Source: Mycolicibacterium arenosum
GTDB taxonomy: Bacteria > Actinomycetota > Actinomycetes > Mycobacteriales > Mycobacteriaceae
Assembly: GCF_024320865.1 (NCBI RefSeq)
Contig: NZ_JANDBD010000007.1
Coordinates: 124,001-188,000 of the forward strand
Direction of reading: 5' to 3'
Length of the DNA stretch: 64,000 bases
Within the stretch, counting starts at the first letter, position 1, and every line of letters starts with the position of its first letter. The notes under the pieces were generated by a model. The model saw nothing but the letters and a program-made list of their open reading frames with translations. It was not told where the DNA came from and ran no database searches. Below are positions 27,203 to 36,992 of this stretch, piece after piece. The position numbers and the translations under genes were made by a program.

Positions 27203-28910
27203 CTACGCCGTAGACAGTTTGTTGGATAGGGCCTCCAACACAGGCGTCCAACCGGCGTAGTCCTTTGCTTTCGCATGCTTTTCCAACCACAGCGGAAAAT
27301 GCTCTTTTCCGATCGGCGTGAAATCGTAGCGCCAGTCCTTGAACTTGAACGCCTTCGACTTAAGCACTATCTCCTCACCGAGGTCATCTACAAAGCGTTG
27401 CATCAATGATGACGCAAACAACCACTCAGCCTCAGCATCCTGCGTGTACGAGCCAGAAACAAACTTTCCGTACTCCAGTATATCGTCATTCTCGAAGTTG
27501 AATCTTTTCAACACATCGCGCCCCTTGCGGCCGTTCTCGTCCGAATCAAAAAGGGCCCACACAGGTTGACTGGCTTCCACGCCTAACAAGACGGCTTGAG
27601 CCACAAGCGAATCAACACCTGTGCTGTGAATGACGTGTAGGTCTCTCAGTTTCTCGTCGTAGCCCAACCCTGCCATCGCAAGTTCCAGAAATCTTTCATC
27701 TGATTCACCTTCAACCAAAAGAAGCGCGCCTGCTGAACTAGGAATTGTGCTGTACCGATCCAATAGATGGGGTATCACGTTATCCCTAAACAATCCACTA
27801 ATCGCTTTGGCGTGGTTCTCGTTACCTGCCGCCGTATCGGCTACGTGGGAGAACCCATCCGTATCCTTCTTGACCGCCACCACCTGCGCCCGAGGCGATC
27901 GTGAGATGATCTACGGCGAGTGAGTAGTCACCAAGAGATTGACCCCTTTTCGCTGTGTCAACTCCTCCAAATCTCCGCGTAGGTGTTCTTGCGCCGCGGG
28001 ATGCAAGAAAGACTCGGGTTCCTCGAGTGCGAACACAAGTGACTCCTTGGTGGTGTCCGTTAAGTAGCGCAAAAGGGCTACCAAAACTCCTCCCGCAACA
28101 CCAGTTCCTTTATTCTTTAGAGAGCGGTTTCCACTGAGTCTTTTACAAAAATCGACACGTTCGACAGCGCCTCACCCAAATCGGCTACAGCAGGGACCAG
28201 TACGACATCGCGGAGTTCGGGAAACAGCCTGCCGGTTATTTGCAAAACTCGAGACCTCATCGGACCGAGCAGATCAGTCTTGAGGGTCTCTATATAGGCA
28301 TGTCTTGCTTACTCAGAGTCGCTGAACTTACTACGCAGCTCCTCCTGGAGCACTTGAGACAATATCTCTCGAAACTTGCCTGCCAACAATTCTTGTTGAC
28401 TTTGACCACTTTCAATTGCAACAAACTTGACAATCTTGCGAAATTGCGTAAGCGCTTTGATATTCAATTCCGGGTCTCACGTCGATCACCACCCCCGCGC
28501 GCAGCGAAGTATTCCTGCCTGGTGATCGTCTGCTGGTTGCCCCGATAAGTCACCACTAACCGCACAATCCCCTTGGATGCAGAAGTATTGCTGTTACCGG
28601 CCAACACGGACTTTTCATACTCATCTAAATATTTTAATAACGTACGCTCCTTAGCCGTATCGCCGGAGCACTGGAATGTCAGTGTCGTCCGAGGATATGC
28701 AAACAGGCGCTGATTGGGTACGTCCTCGAACGGGTTGAACTCGTAATTCGGATCCAACGCCATACGTAGAGCCCTGATCAGATTGGATTTGCCACTATTG
28801 TTGGGCCCGACCAGTGCATTCATGCCCTCGGAGATAGAGATGGCCGCTGGATCGAAGAACGATCGGAAGATCTTTACTTCAATCTTGGTTAGCTTCAAAA
28901 CTCTCCCCAT
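27203..28910 (-). pseudogene. OLD-family ATP-dependent nuclease, decayed
   Basis: The reverse strand begins with an ABC-type N-terminus (KIEVKIFRSF, Walker A LVGPNNSGKSNL) from ATG 28910. It shifts frame near 28470 to DPELNIKALTQFRKIV, meets TAA at 28309-28311, then resumes in the same frame (ARHAYIETLKTDLLGPM). It meets another TAA at 28117-28119, shifts again to GTGVAGGVLVALLRYL and Walker B LVFALEEPESFLHP, and stops at TAG 27911-27913 inside TTHSP. It resumes in frame with a TOPRIM region (ALLLVEGESDERFLEL, ALFDSDENGRKG) to 27203. These lesions remove any full-length product. The region is visibly AT-richer than its neighbours, so it was probably acquired separately and is decaying. The 3' 226-codon TOPRIM piece is still open. 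Confidence 0.85.
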
Positions 28911-28988
28911 CTACATCGCTGCTGTTGATCCCCTGTGGCCCTAATCCGGATGCCGACATATCTGCACGCGACAGGCCGATTATGATCA

Positions 28989-29947
28989 TCAAGCTCGTCG
29001 CAGTGCGGATCGCAGTGTCGGTCGGACGATGTCAGTTAGATATGAAGCATTAAGACTGGCTCCCCACCGAAGTTCGCCCCGCGCAGACGGATGCGAGAAC
29101 GAACACACCAGCACTCGACGGTCTCCTAGAAAGCCTTCGCTCAAATTCGGTGAGTAGACGCGACCAGGCGTCATGACCGACTCGGTCCAGGCGCGTACGC
29201 TCTTACCCTGCATGACAAGAATTGTCGGTTCGAGAATCTCCAACGTTGCGGCTAAATGTCGACTGCAGTTCCCTACCATGGTCTGCGTCGCACGCCCTTG
29301 ACGACTGTTGGCGGGGCCGGCAAAACATAGCAGGCGATTTACCAGCGCAAAACCGTCAAAGATATGGAACGGTTTGCCGTTCGCAGGGTAGACCCACTCA
29401 CCCTCGTAGTCCGATCCCAACCCGTGGCCGAACAGTAACCGCAGCGCCGATGTAGTACCGCGCATGTGAGGGTTTCGCGCTTTGTGCGTGGCGTCGGCAT
29501 AATATCGGCAGTCGATTCCCGATCCATCGTGCACGTGGCGGTATCGATCCGCCATAGTGACCCTCTGGCCGTCCGCTTCCTGGCCGATAACCACGATCCG
29601 GAAGGGTTTGTCTCCGCGCGTCAGATCGAAACTCCGCCCCACGTGGCTCATCGTCCCCTCAAGGAAAACGTGGCCTGCCCTACGGTCGCGAGAAGCTCGG
29701 CACGCCCGCAGGTCGGTACATCGAAAATTCCCTTCTCCTAGGAGGTTCCGCTCCACGTATGCCTGAAGACGGCGCAAGCGCTGGCGACTTCCGGGTCGGT
29801 CAACGTGGAGCAGTGGTGAGGTGGACACACTTCGATTATGTCTGGATTGCCGAACCACGCTCCGCTGTTCCGCAAAGGTTCTAATGTTTGACATGACCGC
29901 ACTCCGGTACTACAAGGGGGACCCGCCAGGTGCCGTCTGACGCTCAA
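28989..29947 (-). pseudogene. Uracil-DNA glycosylase superfamily-like gene, frame disrupted near its 5' end
   Basis: The main frame (to 28989) has UDG-fold landmarks: RIVVIGQEADGQR in place of the first motif, a central NCSRHLAATLEILEPTILV strand-helix, and LVCSFSHPSARGELRWG, where HPS matches the second UDG motif. Upstream, the plausible N-terminus is in another frame (NPDIIEVCPPHHCSTLTD, then EVASACAVFRHT), which would join YVERNLLGEGNF of the main frame by a frameshift near 29760. The main frame alone opens from an ATG at 29894 but its first 45 residues look random. It could be a pseudogene or a sequence error. It sits between a decayed OLD gene and a UvrD gene. Confidence 0.6.
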
Positions 29948-30021
29948 CGCAATGTCATCACAACCTGCAAGATTGACGCCACTGGGTCGAACCCGATCAG
30001 TTGCTGTGAAGCCCGGCGCAA

Positions 30022-32331
30022 GTGATCACGCGCACGGAGTTTTTTCGTTGTCATCAGGAGGCACTTGGTTTCGCTCCCGACAAGGAAAAGCACGGCGCGA
30101 TTGCGGCGTCCGCCGACGCGACCTTGTATGTGGTCGCAGGCCCGGGCACCGGAAAAACTGCATGCCTTGCCGCGCGCATCTTGAAACTCATGCTCGTCGA
30201 CGATGTGCCGCCCGACGGGATCGTCGCGACCACGTTCACCACCAAGGCTGCCGCCGAGTTGAGGTCCCGAGTCTTGGACTGGGGGTTCCGGATGACCGGT
30301 CAACTGGCCGACGACAAGCGGTTAAGCAAGGCCAAACGCGCTGCAGCATCATCGCTTGACATCAACCAGGTAGTGACTGGCACGATCGACAGCCTCTGCC
30401 AGGACATGCTGTTGCGCTACCGGGATCCTGGAAACCAACCACCCGTAGTCGTCGATGAGTTCGTCGCTAAAACACTGCTGCTGCGCAACGGTCTGTTCGA
30501 AGACGGTCGATACAAGAGCAACCGATTCGACGAACTGCTGATGAGACTCGGTGCTCGGGCGACCAGGTTCGGTTGGAACGTCGGCACCAAGGCTGACATT
30601 CTTTCCGCCGCTGCAGACCGCATCATCCATGACCGCGTGGACACGAAGAAGTACTCAGGTGTGCGCTCGATCGACGAGAAATACAAGCGCGACAAGCTGC
30701 TGTCCGCTGTCAGGTCGTATGCCACGAACCTAGGTGAACGTATGATGCTGGATTACCCGCGCGTAGAGCAGGAAGCACTCACCAGGCTGGAAGCCGGTGG
30801 TCTTTCAACGTTCCTAAAAAGGGTTCGCGCCGTCTTAGTTGACGAGTATCAGGACACCAACCTCGTTCAAGAACAGATCTACTTCCAACTTGCGAAGGCC
30901 TGCGGCGGCGCGTTGACCGTCGTCGGTGACGACGACCAGAGCCTCTACCGGTTCCGTGGCGCGACCGTCGAACTATTTAGCAGGTTCGGGGAACGCACCA
31001 GCGGCGAAGGCTGGATAGCGAAGCCGATCTTCCTCCAGACAAATTACCGGTCTTCTGAACGGGTGGTTCGCTTCGTCGACCGATATGCGCGAATGGATGC
31101 TCAATATCAGACTGTCCGCGCAAAGAGTAAGCCGCCGTTGAAGACTCCGATGTCAGCGGGCGCGGGTCCACCAGTACTCGCGATGTTCCGAGATACAACG
31201 GAAGAACTAGCAGAAGACCTCGCCGGGGTCATTAACGAGGTGTTTGACGGCGAGGGGTTGTCGATCCCCGGATTTGGCCGTATTCGGCGCGACCGAAATG
31301 CGGGAAGCGTGGGCGATGCCGCCCTGCTCTGTTCGAGCCCGCGCGAGACTCGCAATGGCACTCCGGCGCTGCCTGGACTGCTCCGAACATCGTTAAGCCG
31401 AGATCACCGGATCAAGACCTTCAACCCGCGCGGTCAGGCACTCCATGATGTCGACGTGGTGGCGATCCTCGGCGGAGCATTACTAACCTGCCTCGACCCA
31501 GATCAGCGGATCGAAACCGCTGTATTCCTTACTAATCCAACGCGTTCCACGTTCCAGTGCTGGCGACAGGCGACACGAGAAGCCAAGACATTTCAGAAGA
31601 ACGCAGGGCAAATCATCAAGGGATGGGAGGCAAGAGACCGCTCAAGGAAATGGCCGGAGCGCGTGTCCGCCCTAGAATTGCTGTACTCACTTTCGGCATT
31701 TCTTCCCGACCTTCGCGATGACCCGGAGGGCCAGGTATACCTAGAGGCGTTTGCGAGACAGCTATCCGCCTGCGAGCAAGTGAGTAACTTCGGCGGTCGT
31801 GTCCTGACATCATCCGACGGCAACACGGACGCGAAGGGTTTGAGTATGGCGGACCACAGCGTCCGCGATCTCCTCCAACATTTTCTGGGACCGATCGCCG
31901 CGGGCGCGGTCGACGTCAACGAAGACCTCATCGAGGACTTTCCACGGAACCGCCTGCCCGTCTTGTCTATTCATCAAGCGAAAGGACTCGAGTTTCCGCT
32001 GACGATCGTCGACGTCGGTTCCTCGTTCAAGAGCAACCACCAGGGCCACCGGTTCAAACGCTTCCCAATCAGTCCCACATCGGCTCAGGCCATGGAGGAC
32101 CACTTCCGCCCGTACACCCCACTCGGCGCACCTCAACGCTCCGGTGTCGATCGGGCATTCGACGACCTCTATCGCCAATATTTCGTCGCGTTCAGTCGCG
32201 CTAGAGACGTCCTCCTTCTCGTGGCACTCAACGCGGCACGCCCTGACGGTGCGATCGCCAATGTAGCGATGGGTTGGTGCCGGGACGGAACCTCAACCTG
32301 GGCAGCCGATCCGCCATACGTAGAGATCTGA
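30022..32331 (+). CDS. UvrD/Rep-type superfamily 1 helicase
   Basis: A 769-residue helicase with all SF1A motifs: VAGPGTGKTACLAARI (I, about 38-53), ATTFTTKAAAELR (Ia), LVDEYQDTNLVQEQ (II), VGDDDQSLYRFRGA (III), LQTNYRSS (IV), SIHQAKGLEFPLTIV (V) and VAFSRARDVLLLV (VI). It is slightly longer than the minimal Rep core and carries no nuclease domain of its own. The GTG start lacks a strong ribosome site. The next gene, a RecB-type nuclease, begins nine bases later, so the pair likely works as a helicase-nuclease in the way AddA/AddB or RecB domains do. It lies directly before the Dpd island and could be part of it or a neighbouring defence module. Confidence 0.9.
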   Translation: MITRTEFFRCHQEALGFAPDKEKHGAIAASADATLYVVAGPGTGKTACLAARILKLMLVDDVPPDGIVATTFTTKAAAELRSRVLDWGFRMTGQLADDKRLSKAKRAAASSLDINQVVTGTIDSLCQDMLLRYRDPGNQPPVVVDEFVAKTLLLRNGLFEDGRYKSNRFDELLMRLGARATRFGWNVGTKADILSAAADRIIHDRVDTKKYSGVRSIDEKYKRDKLLSAVRSYATNLGERMMLDYPRVEQEALTRLEAGGLSTFLKRVRAVLVDEYQDTNLVQEQIYFQLAKACGGALTVVGDDDQSLYRFRGATVELFSRFGERTSGEGWIAKPIFLQTNYRSSERVVRFVDRYARMDAQYQTVRAKSKPPLKTPMSAGAGPPVLAMFRDTTEELAEDLAGVINEVFDGEGLSIPGFGRIRRDRNAGSVGDAALLCSSPRETRNGTPALPGLLRTSLSRDHRIKTFNPRGQALHDVDVVAILGGALLTCLDPDQRIETAVFLTNPTRSTFQCWRQATREAKTFQKNAGQIIKGWEARDRSRKWPERVSALELLYSLSAFLPDLRDDPEGQVYLEAFARQLSACEQVSNFGGRVLTSSDGNTDAKGLSMADHSVRDLLQHFLGPIAAGAVDVNEDLIEDFPRNRLPVLSIHQAKGLEFPLTIVDVGSSFKSNHQGHRFKRFPISPTSAQAMEDHFRPYTPLGAPQRSGVDRAFDDLYRQYFVAFSRARDVLLLVALNAARPDGAIANVAMGWCRDGTSTWAADPPYVEI

Positions 32332-32340
32332 GGTAAAGCG

Positions 32341-33486
32341 ATGGAACTGAGCGTTCGAAAGCCGCCGTACTTGATCCCCTCCTACAGTTTGACCGGAGAC
32401 CTGCTCAGCTTCATGCGGTGTGGCCTGCAGTACAGATACAACGGCATCGGTCACCTGCCATCGACGCGACCCGTTCAAATGTGGTTCGGTCAGTTCATCC
32501 ACGGAGTCCTCGAAGAGGCGTTTAGGCGATACGGAGCGTCGGCGGACGGCACGATCATCGCAAGGCCGGAACTCGAGGAGGTCATGGACCTCATCACGCG
32601 TCGCCTGGCTGCCAACGGATTGAGACCACGAAATCGAGACCTAGAGACAATTGGGCGAGATCGCGCTCGCGTCGCTGTCCACAAACTCGGCCCGGAGTTG
32701 TTTCCGATCATCAGCGAGGCCGAGGTCCCCTTGAACGGTACTCGCCCCATGCTTCAGAAAGACTGGCCGAAGTCGCTTCCGCGACGAGAGTCCGATCGGT
32801 ACGAGATGGCAGGCATCGTCGACGTCATCACCGACGTGACACTCGACGATCCGTCTCTTCAGGACAACAAGATCGTGGCCGCTGTATCGAAGGCTCTGCC
32901 GGCATCGCTACCGAGCCGATTCGAAGTCATCGTCGACTACAAGGGGATGCGCAGGCCGCCGATGAAGGACCGCACCAACGCACCCGACTATTGGAACATC
33001 TACGAATGGCAACTCCAGACGTACGCTCAGCTTCGGTCCGTCCAAGCGGACGCTCGCCCGGTCGTTGCGGGAATCCTCATCTACCTCAACGAACTTCGGC
33101 CGTCGAAGGGTGACATCGATACCCTCAAGCGGGAACTCCGCGCGGGAACGACGGATGTTCGTCCCGCGAAAAGAAGCAACGACGCCCAGTTCCTTGCGAA
33201 CGACCAACAAGGCGTAGCTCCCGACCTCTCATTCGACTACCGACTCGCCAGAGCGCTCCGCGTTGTGCCAATCAGTCCCGAGTCGCAACGCGTCGCCGCC
33301 CGGAAGTTCGACGGAGTGGTTCGGGACATCGAGATCGCTCACGCACGGGAACGGCAGTCGCCACACATCCTGACGGAGTGGCCGACAAATTCTTCCGACA
33401 ACTCCACATGCGTTGCATGCGACTGGAAGACCGTGTCTCCAGCACACCCTGGTACTCAGGTCTCGTTGCCAACGGAAAGCGCGTGA
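32341..33486 (+). CDS. PD-(D/E)XK nuclease, RecB/Cas4-like
   Basis: A 381-residue protein with ATG preceded by gaggtaaagcg. The N-terminus has the RecB-nuclease recognition segment TGDLLSFMRCGLQYRYNGIG and a motif-1-type histidine in FGQFIHGVLEEAFRR. The catalytic core shows AGIVDVIT for the aspartate-bearing strand, EVIVDYKG for the D/E-x-K motif, and YEWQLQTYAQL, the QxxxY motif of RecB nucleases. Two cysteines near the end (CVACDW) and one near the start (FMRCGL) could hold an iron-sulfur cluster, as in Cas4/AddB. It follows the UvrD helicase and ends eight bases from the convergent last gene of the dpd operon. Confidence 0.85.
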   Translation: MELSVRKPPYLIPSYSLTGDLLSFMRCGLQYRYNGIGHLPSTRPVQMWFGQFIHGVLEEAFRRYGASADGTIIARPELEEVMDLITRRLAANGLRPRNRDLETIGRDRARVAVHKLGPELFPIISEAEVPLNGTRPMLQKDWPKSLPRRESDRYEMAGIVDVITDVTLDDPSLQDNKIVAAVSKALPASLPSRFEVIVDYKGMRRPPMKDRTNAPDYWNIYEWQLQTYAQLRSVQADARPVVAGILIYLNELRPSKGDIDTLKRELRAGTTDVRPAKRSNDAQFLANDQQGVAPDLSFDYRLARALRVVPISPESQRVAARKFDGVVRDIEIAHARERQSPHILTEWPTNSSDNSTCVACDWKTVSPAHPGTQVSLPTESA

Positions 33487-33494
33487 GTGCGAGT

Positions 33495-34826
33495 CTATCG
33501 GCGCTGGCGTGCCGCTAACCACAAGACAAGCGCCTGGCCCGTAAGCGCATCTGTGCGCGTGCCACGTCTGACGTAGAACGCTTCTTGGCCGCCCTTCTGT
33601 TTCAGGGTGACCACCGTACCCGCCGGTTGCGCGGGCACCTCGATGATCGCGACCTCAACACCATCCTTCGTGATCCAGTGCACGCGTAGGCCCAACGTCT
33701 CCCATCTGGGAAACAAATAATTGTCGGTGTACTCAGCTATTTTTTGTTCGAATCCATCTCGGTCACCGCTTTTGAGGCTGGCGAAGTCGCGCCCCAACCC
33801 AAGCAAGATCCGTTCGTCGTCCTGCCCAATGATGACATGGCCACCGTCAGTATTAGCAAGGGCTGCAATCGATTTGCCAACCTGAAGTTGCATTTGCTCA
33901 GTGGGTATCGTCTTAACTTCCCCGACTGGGACAAGGAACGAAGATTTGCGTTCCAGCCTTTGATTCTCATGTTTATCGAGCAGAGTCGCAATCTCGCTCA
34001 GGCTGGAGTTGCGTTGCCGCCGCACTTGCCAGGCCGCAGATTCGTGGCTTCTGTCGACCATTAGCGAGATGAGGTTGCTGACCCATCGCGCGTTGTCCGG
34101 ACACTCGTCGACGTTGAGATCGTGGGATAACCAACCCGCAATCAGGGCAGCGTGCCCTCTTCCGAAGTCGTTCACGGTCGCCCAGGGCGACAAGCCTCCG
34201 GCGTCTACGTAGAGGTCATCTTCCAGAGTCTGTGTCGAGGCTTGATTGCCGGTTGCAGCAATTTCACTGTTCGACACGCTGAGGTGGACAGCGCCTTCAA
34301 CGAGTAACGAATCGATTCCCTCCAAAGCCGGAATCATTCGCTCACCCACGACCATCTGGCTGGCAAAGTATCTCGTACCGTACCTCTCCTGGGCGCCCGC
34401 ATCGTATAAGTAACGCGTTCGGCCCTTCCCTTGCCGATTAGGAAAGCTGACCCTGGCGCCAAACATCTGAGCGGCGTCATCCAACGTCGCTTGGTGCTTG
34501 CGCGCTGAGTTTCGGTCGACGTCGGCGACAACCAACTGGCCGCCCTCGAACGCGAACGACTCGGCCAACGCCGGTGGAAATCGCTCCGTCGCTCCGCCAC
34601 TTCCGTCGGTCCAGCCGCCCTCCATGTAGACGACGTCAACCTCACTTAGTTGGTCGGCGCTGACTACCCAGTTGCCGACACGCGACTCAAGCAGGTCCGA
34701 ACCCGGCGGGACTATAGCGCCGCAAACCTGCAGATTGTGCTCACCTGCCAGATGGCGCGCGAGTGACCGACCAACGTGCTCGATTCCGTCGTAAGTTAGT
34801 AACGACGCGACGTAGATGATGTTCAT
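33495..34826 (-). CDS. GATase1-like / AlbA_2 (Schlafen-type) fusion at end of the dpd operon
   Basis: A 443-residue two-domain protein. Residues 1-265 look like a type-1 glutamine-amidotransferase-like (ThuA/DUF4350-type) fold: NIIYVASLLTYDGIEHVG start, DVVYMEGGW strand, QLVVADVD, and a closing FGRGHAALIAGWLSHD and DNARWVSNLISLMVD. No clear catalytic Cys-His-Glu triad is visible. Residues 290-440 are an AlbA_2 DNA/RNA-binding domain: RLERKSSFLV, KSIAALANTDGGHVIIGQDD and a C-terminal AFYVRRGTRTDALTG. The last gene of the minus-strand dpd operon, it begins 24 bases after dpdD. It is not part of the standard DpdA-K set that I know. It may sense a nucleotide or DNA ligand and act as effector. Confidence 0.75.
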   Translation of the reverse strand: MNIIYVASLLTYDGIEHVGRSLARHLAGEHNLQVCGAIVPPGSDLLESRVGNWVVSADQLSEVDVVYMEGGWTDGSGGATERFPPALAESFAFEGGQLVVADVDRNSARKHQATLDDAAQMFGARVSFPNRQGKGRTRYLYDAGAQERYGTRYFASQMVVGERMIPALEGIDSLLVEGAVHLSVSNSEIAATGNQASTQTLEDDLYVDAGGLSPWATVNDFGRGHAALIAGWLSHDLNVDECPDNARWVSNLISLMVDRSHESAAWQVRRQRNSSLSEIATLLDKHENQRLERKSSFLVPVGEVKTIPTEQMQLQVGKSIAALANTDGGHVIIGQDDERILLGLGRDFASLKSGDRDGFEQKIAEYTDNYLFPRWETLGLRVHWITKDGVEVAIIEVPAQPAGTVVTLKQKGGQEAFYVRRGTRTDALTGQALVLWLAARQRR

Positions 34827-34850
34827 TCCTCTAAGCCACCTTCCTCGCAG

Positions 34851-36992
34851 CTAGCCAGCAAGGCACGACTCCACTGCTCTCATAAAGCCTGTAACGCCTC
34901 GCTGCTGAGGCAGAATCTGCTGGTGTCTCGGACGTACTGCGTCGATCGCCGCGGTGGCTTGATGTGCGGCGTGCCATGTGTCCACGATGAAGTAGTCAGC
35001 CCGCTCAGCCAATGTGCGGAGGCCAGGAGTCGCGACCTTGTCATCGTTGCCTCTTACTTGAACGGCACACAGTCGCGCCAGACGACTGCCTAGAAGCGAC
35101 GCGGCGCGTGGAAGTAGTGAATAAAGACCGAGAGTCTTCCCATCGAGCCTCGACCAAACATCTCGTTCGACATCCGGGACATCGACGTCGAAGGAAGGCA
35201 ATCGCAGATCGTCCGCTAGCGATTCGATCTCAACACGCTCCCGCAGACTAGCCCGCCCATAGAGTTGTCGAACCCGGTGAATCATGGTCGCCGCAAAGGC
35301 TGTTCGCGCGGCGTCGTCGGGGCATGGCGAATCTGCCGTCGCCTCAAGGACTCCGACCGCCCAGGACACAGCAATAGGCGAGGCGATCGCGATCCAGATG
35401 TCGCTTGTCTGCTCCAAGACTTTGCGGTACTCCCCACTGCTCGGTCCCACATCGAGCCACGCAGTTAGGAGTTCGAGGTAGGCGACTCGCACCATCTCGC
35501 TGAAATTGTCCTGCTCAGAAAGCAGGAGGAGCACCGTCTGGCAGAAGTCGTTCACCGACCCGCGCACGAGTAGGGTCGCGGCCTCGCTGCAAAGTACGTC
35601 GAGGCTAGCCCGAAGCTGATCGTCATTCGTACCGCTGACCGCTTCAATGAGCCAGTCGCTCACTGCGGCGGTCTCATCTGCACTGAGATCGCTCATCTTC
35701 GTCCACGAACCGCGACGGTCTCGCAGTGTAGCGCCAGCGTCTGCCCATCGCGCCTGCCCGGCAATACGTTTCGACCAACTCACCCATCCATCGCAGACGT
35801 TACCCGCCAACTGCTCCAGTTCTTCGAGGTCGCGTCGGTCTCGTCGACTGAAGTTCAGGGTGCCGGTCGCATCAAACTCACGGACCAGGGCAAGGACTCG
35901 CGACGCTTCGGCAGTGAGACTTGTTTCGAGGACGGCCTGGACAGCAATTGCCGCGGCCTCGGCCGACGGTTCCTGAACGAACCGGTTTACGACTTCATCG
36001 AAGCGTCGGTCCTCGAAGGCGGTGACAATCGCATCCTCCGCTGAGTCGACGCTGGTATTCTCCCGCGCCGGCGGACCGTGCTGCGAGATCAACTCCTGAA
36101 GACGCCCCTCCTCGACTGCACCGTCTGCACTCGCGCATATTGCCTGTTGCCTAACAAGGTCGCCGTCAGCGAGTGCCGTCAGCAGGGCAACGAGTCGCCC
36201 TTCCCACGTAGCGGGCACACGCACACCACGGAGCAATGACGCGAATGTCTGCAGAACACCCCGTTCATCGAACTCGGTCGCCATCCTTTGGTCGGCTGTT
36301 CCGGCGAGTTCGGTCCACCAGACCATCTGGAGGAGGATCTCTGAAATCGCTTGCGTTTTACGGGATTTAAGCAGTGCCTCGATGTGCGGCAACGCCCGCA
36401 GGTCAGTCCACCGGCCGAAGGTAGCGAGGTACTCGATTCGCAGGAAGCGATGGTTCTCCGCACTGAGATGACCGTTCAGCAGGAGACTTTCGAGAAGTCG
36501 ACTCGCAGAATCGCTGTCCATCGCGAGTAAGGCCAGTCGAAAGTCCCGAAGCAAGTCTGTATGCGTTGGCTTCAACTCGAGCGGGCGCCAGACCCGACCG
36601 GACAGTGTGGCCACCATGTCTTCCAGGCGTACCAACATCTCGTCTGCACCGACTGCACCTGGCATCACGCGTCGGAGATAGGACGCGTGATTCAACCCAG
36701 CTGACTTCGCGGCGTCAGGAATCTCCCGTTGCATTCGCGTCGTGGACACTGTTTCGACCGACACCACGCTAGGCCCAAGAAACGCGACGAGGGTCTCTCG
36801 ACCGCGCCGTTGCCCCTCGCTGTCCTCACTGAAGAGGTAGAAGCCGTCACGCCAAGGGAGAACAATCCATTCACTGGAGTGCGGACTGTACCGAGACGCT
36901 TGCGACTCGATCAAACCTTCCACACGGTCAGACCTGGTCTCGAATCGAGACAGATCGCCGACTATGTCAGTCACCGCCGCTTCGATCGTCAC
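34851..36992 (-). CDS. dpdD: DpdD, Dpd-system protein
   Basis: A 713-residue, mostly helical, leucine-rich protein without a recognised catalytic motif. It shows repeated helical pairs (LLRDFRLALLAMDSDSASRLL, DAIVTAFEDRRFDEVVNRF) that suggest a TPR/ARM-like superhelix in the middle. Size and place in the cluster suit DpdD, one of the non-enzymatic partners of the restriction side of the system; sequence hallmarks for this family are few, so the name rests largely on context. Its start overlaps the stop of dpdK by four bases (ATGA). Role in the complex unknown. Confidence 0.75.
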   Translation of the reverse strand: MTIEAAVTDIVGDLSRFETRSDRVEGLIESQASRYSPHSSEWIVLPWRDGFYLFSEDSEGQRRGRETLVAFLGPSVVSVETVSTTRMQREIPDAAKSAGLNHASYLRRVMPGAVGADEMLVRLEDMVATLSGRVWRPLELKPTHTDLLRDFRLALLAMDSDSASRLLESLLLNGHLSAENHRFLRIEYLATFGRWTDLRALPHIEALLKSRKTQAISEILLQMVWWTELAGTADQRMATEFDERGVLQTFASLLRGVRVPATWEGRLVALLTALADGDLVRQQAICASADGAVEEGRLQELISQHGPPARENTSVDSAEDAIVTAFEDRRFDEVVNRFVQEPSAEAAAIAVQAVLETSLTAEASRVLALVREFDATGTLNFSRRDRRDLEELEQLAGNVCDGWVSWSKRIAGQARWADAGATLRDRRGSWTKMSDLSADETAAVSDWLIEAVSGTNDDQLRASLDVLCSEAATLLVRGSVNDFCQTVLLLLSEQDNFSEMVRVAYLELLTAWLDVGPSSGEYRKVLEQTSDIWIAIASPIAVSWAVGVLEATADSPCPDDAARTAFAATMIHRVRQLYGRASLRERVEIESLADDLRLPSFDVDVPDVERDVWSRLDGKTLGLYSLLPRAASLLGSRLARLCAVQVRGNDDKVATPGLRTLAERADYFIVDTWHAAHQATAAIDAVRPRHQQILPQQRGVTGFMRAVESCLAG

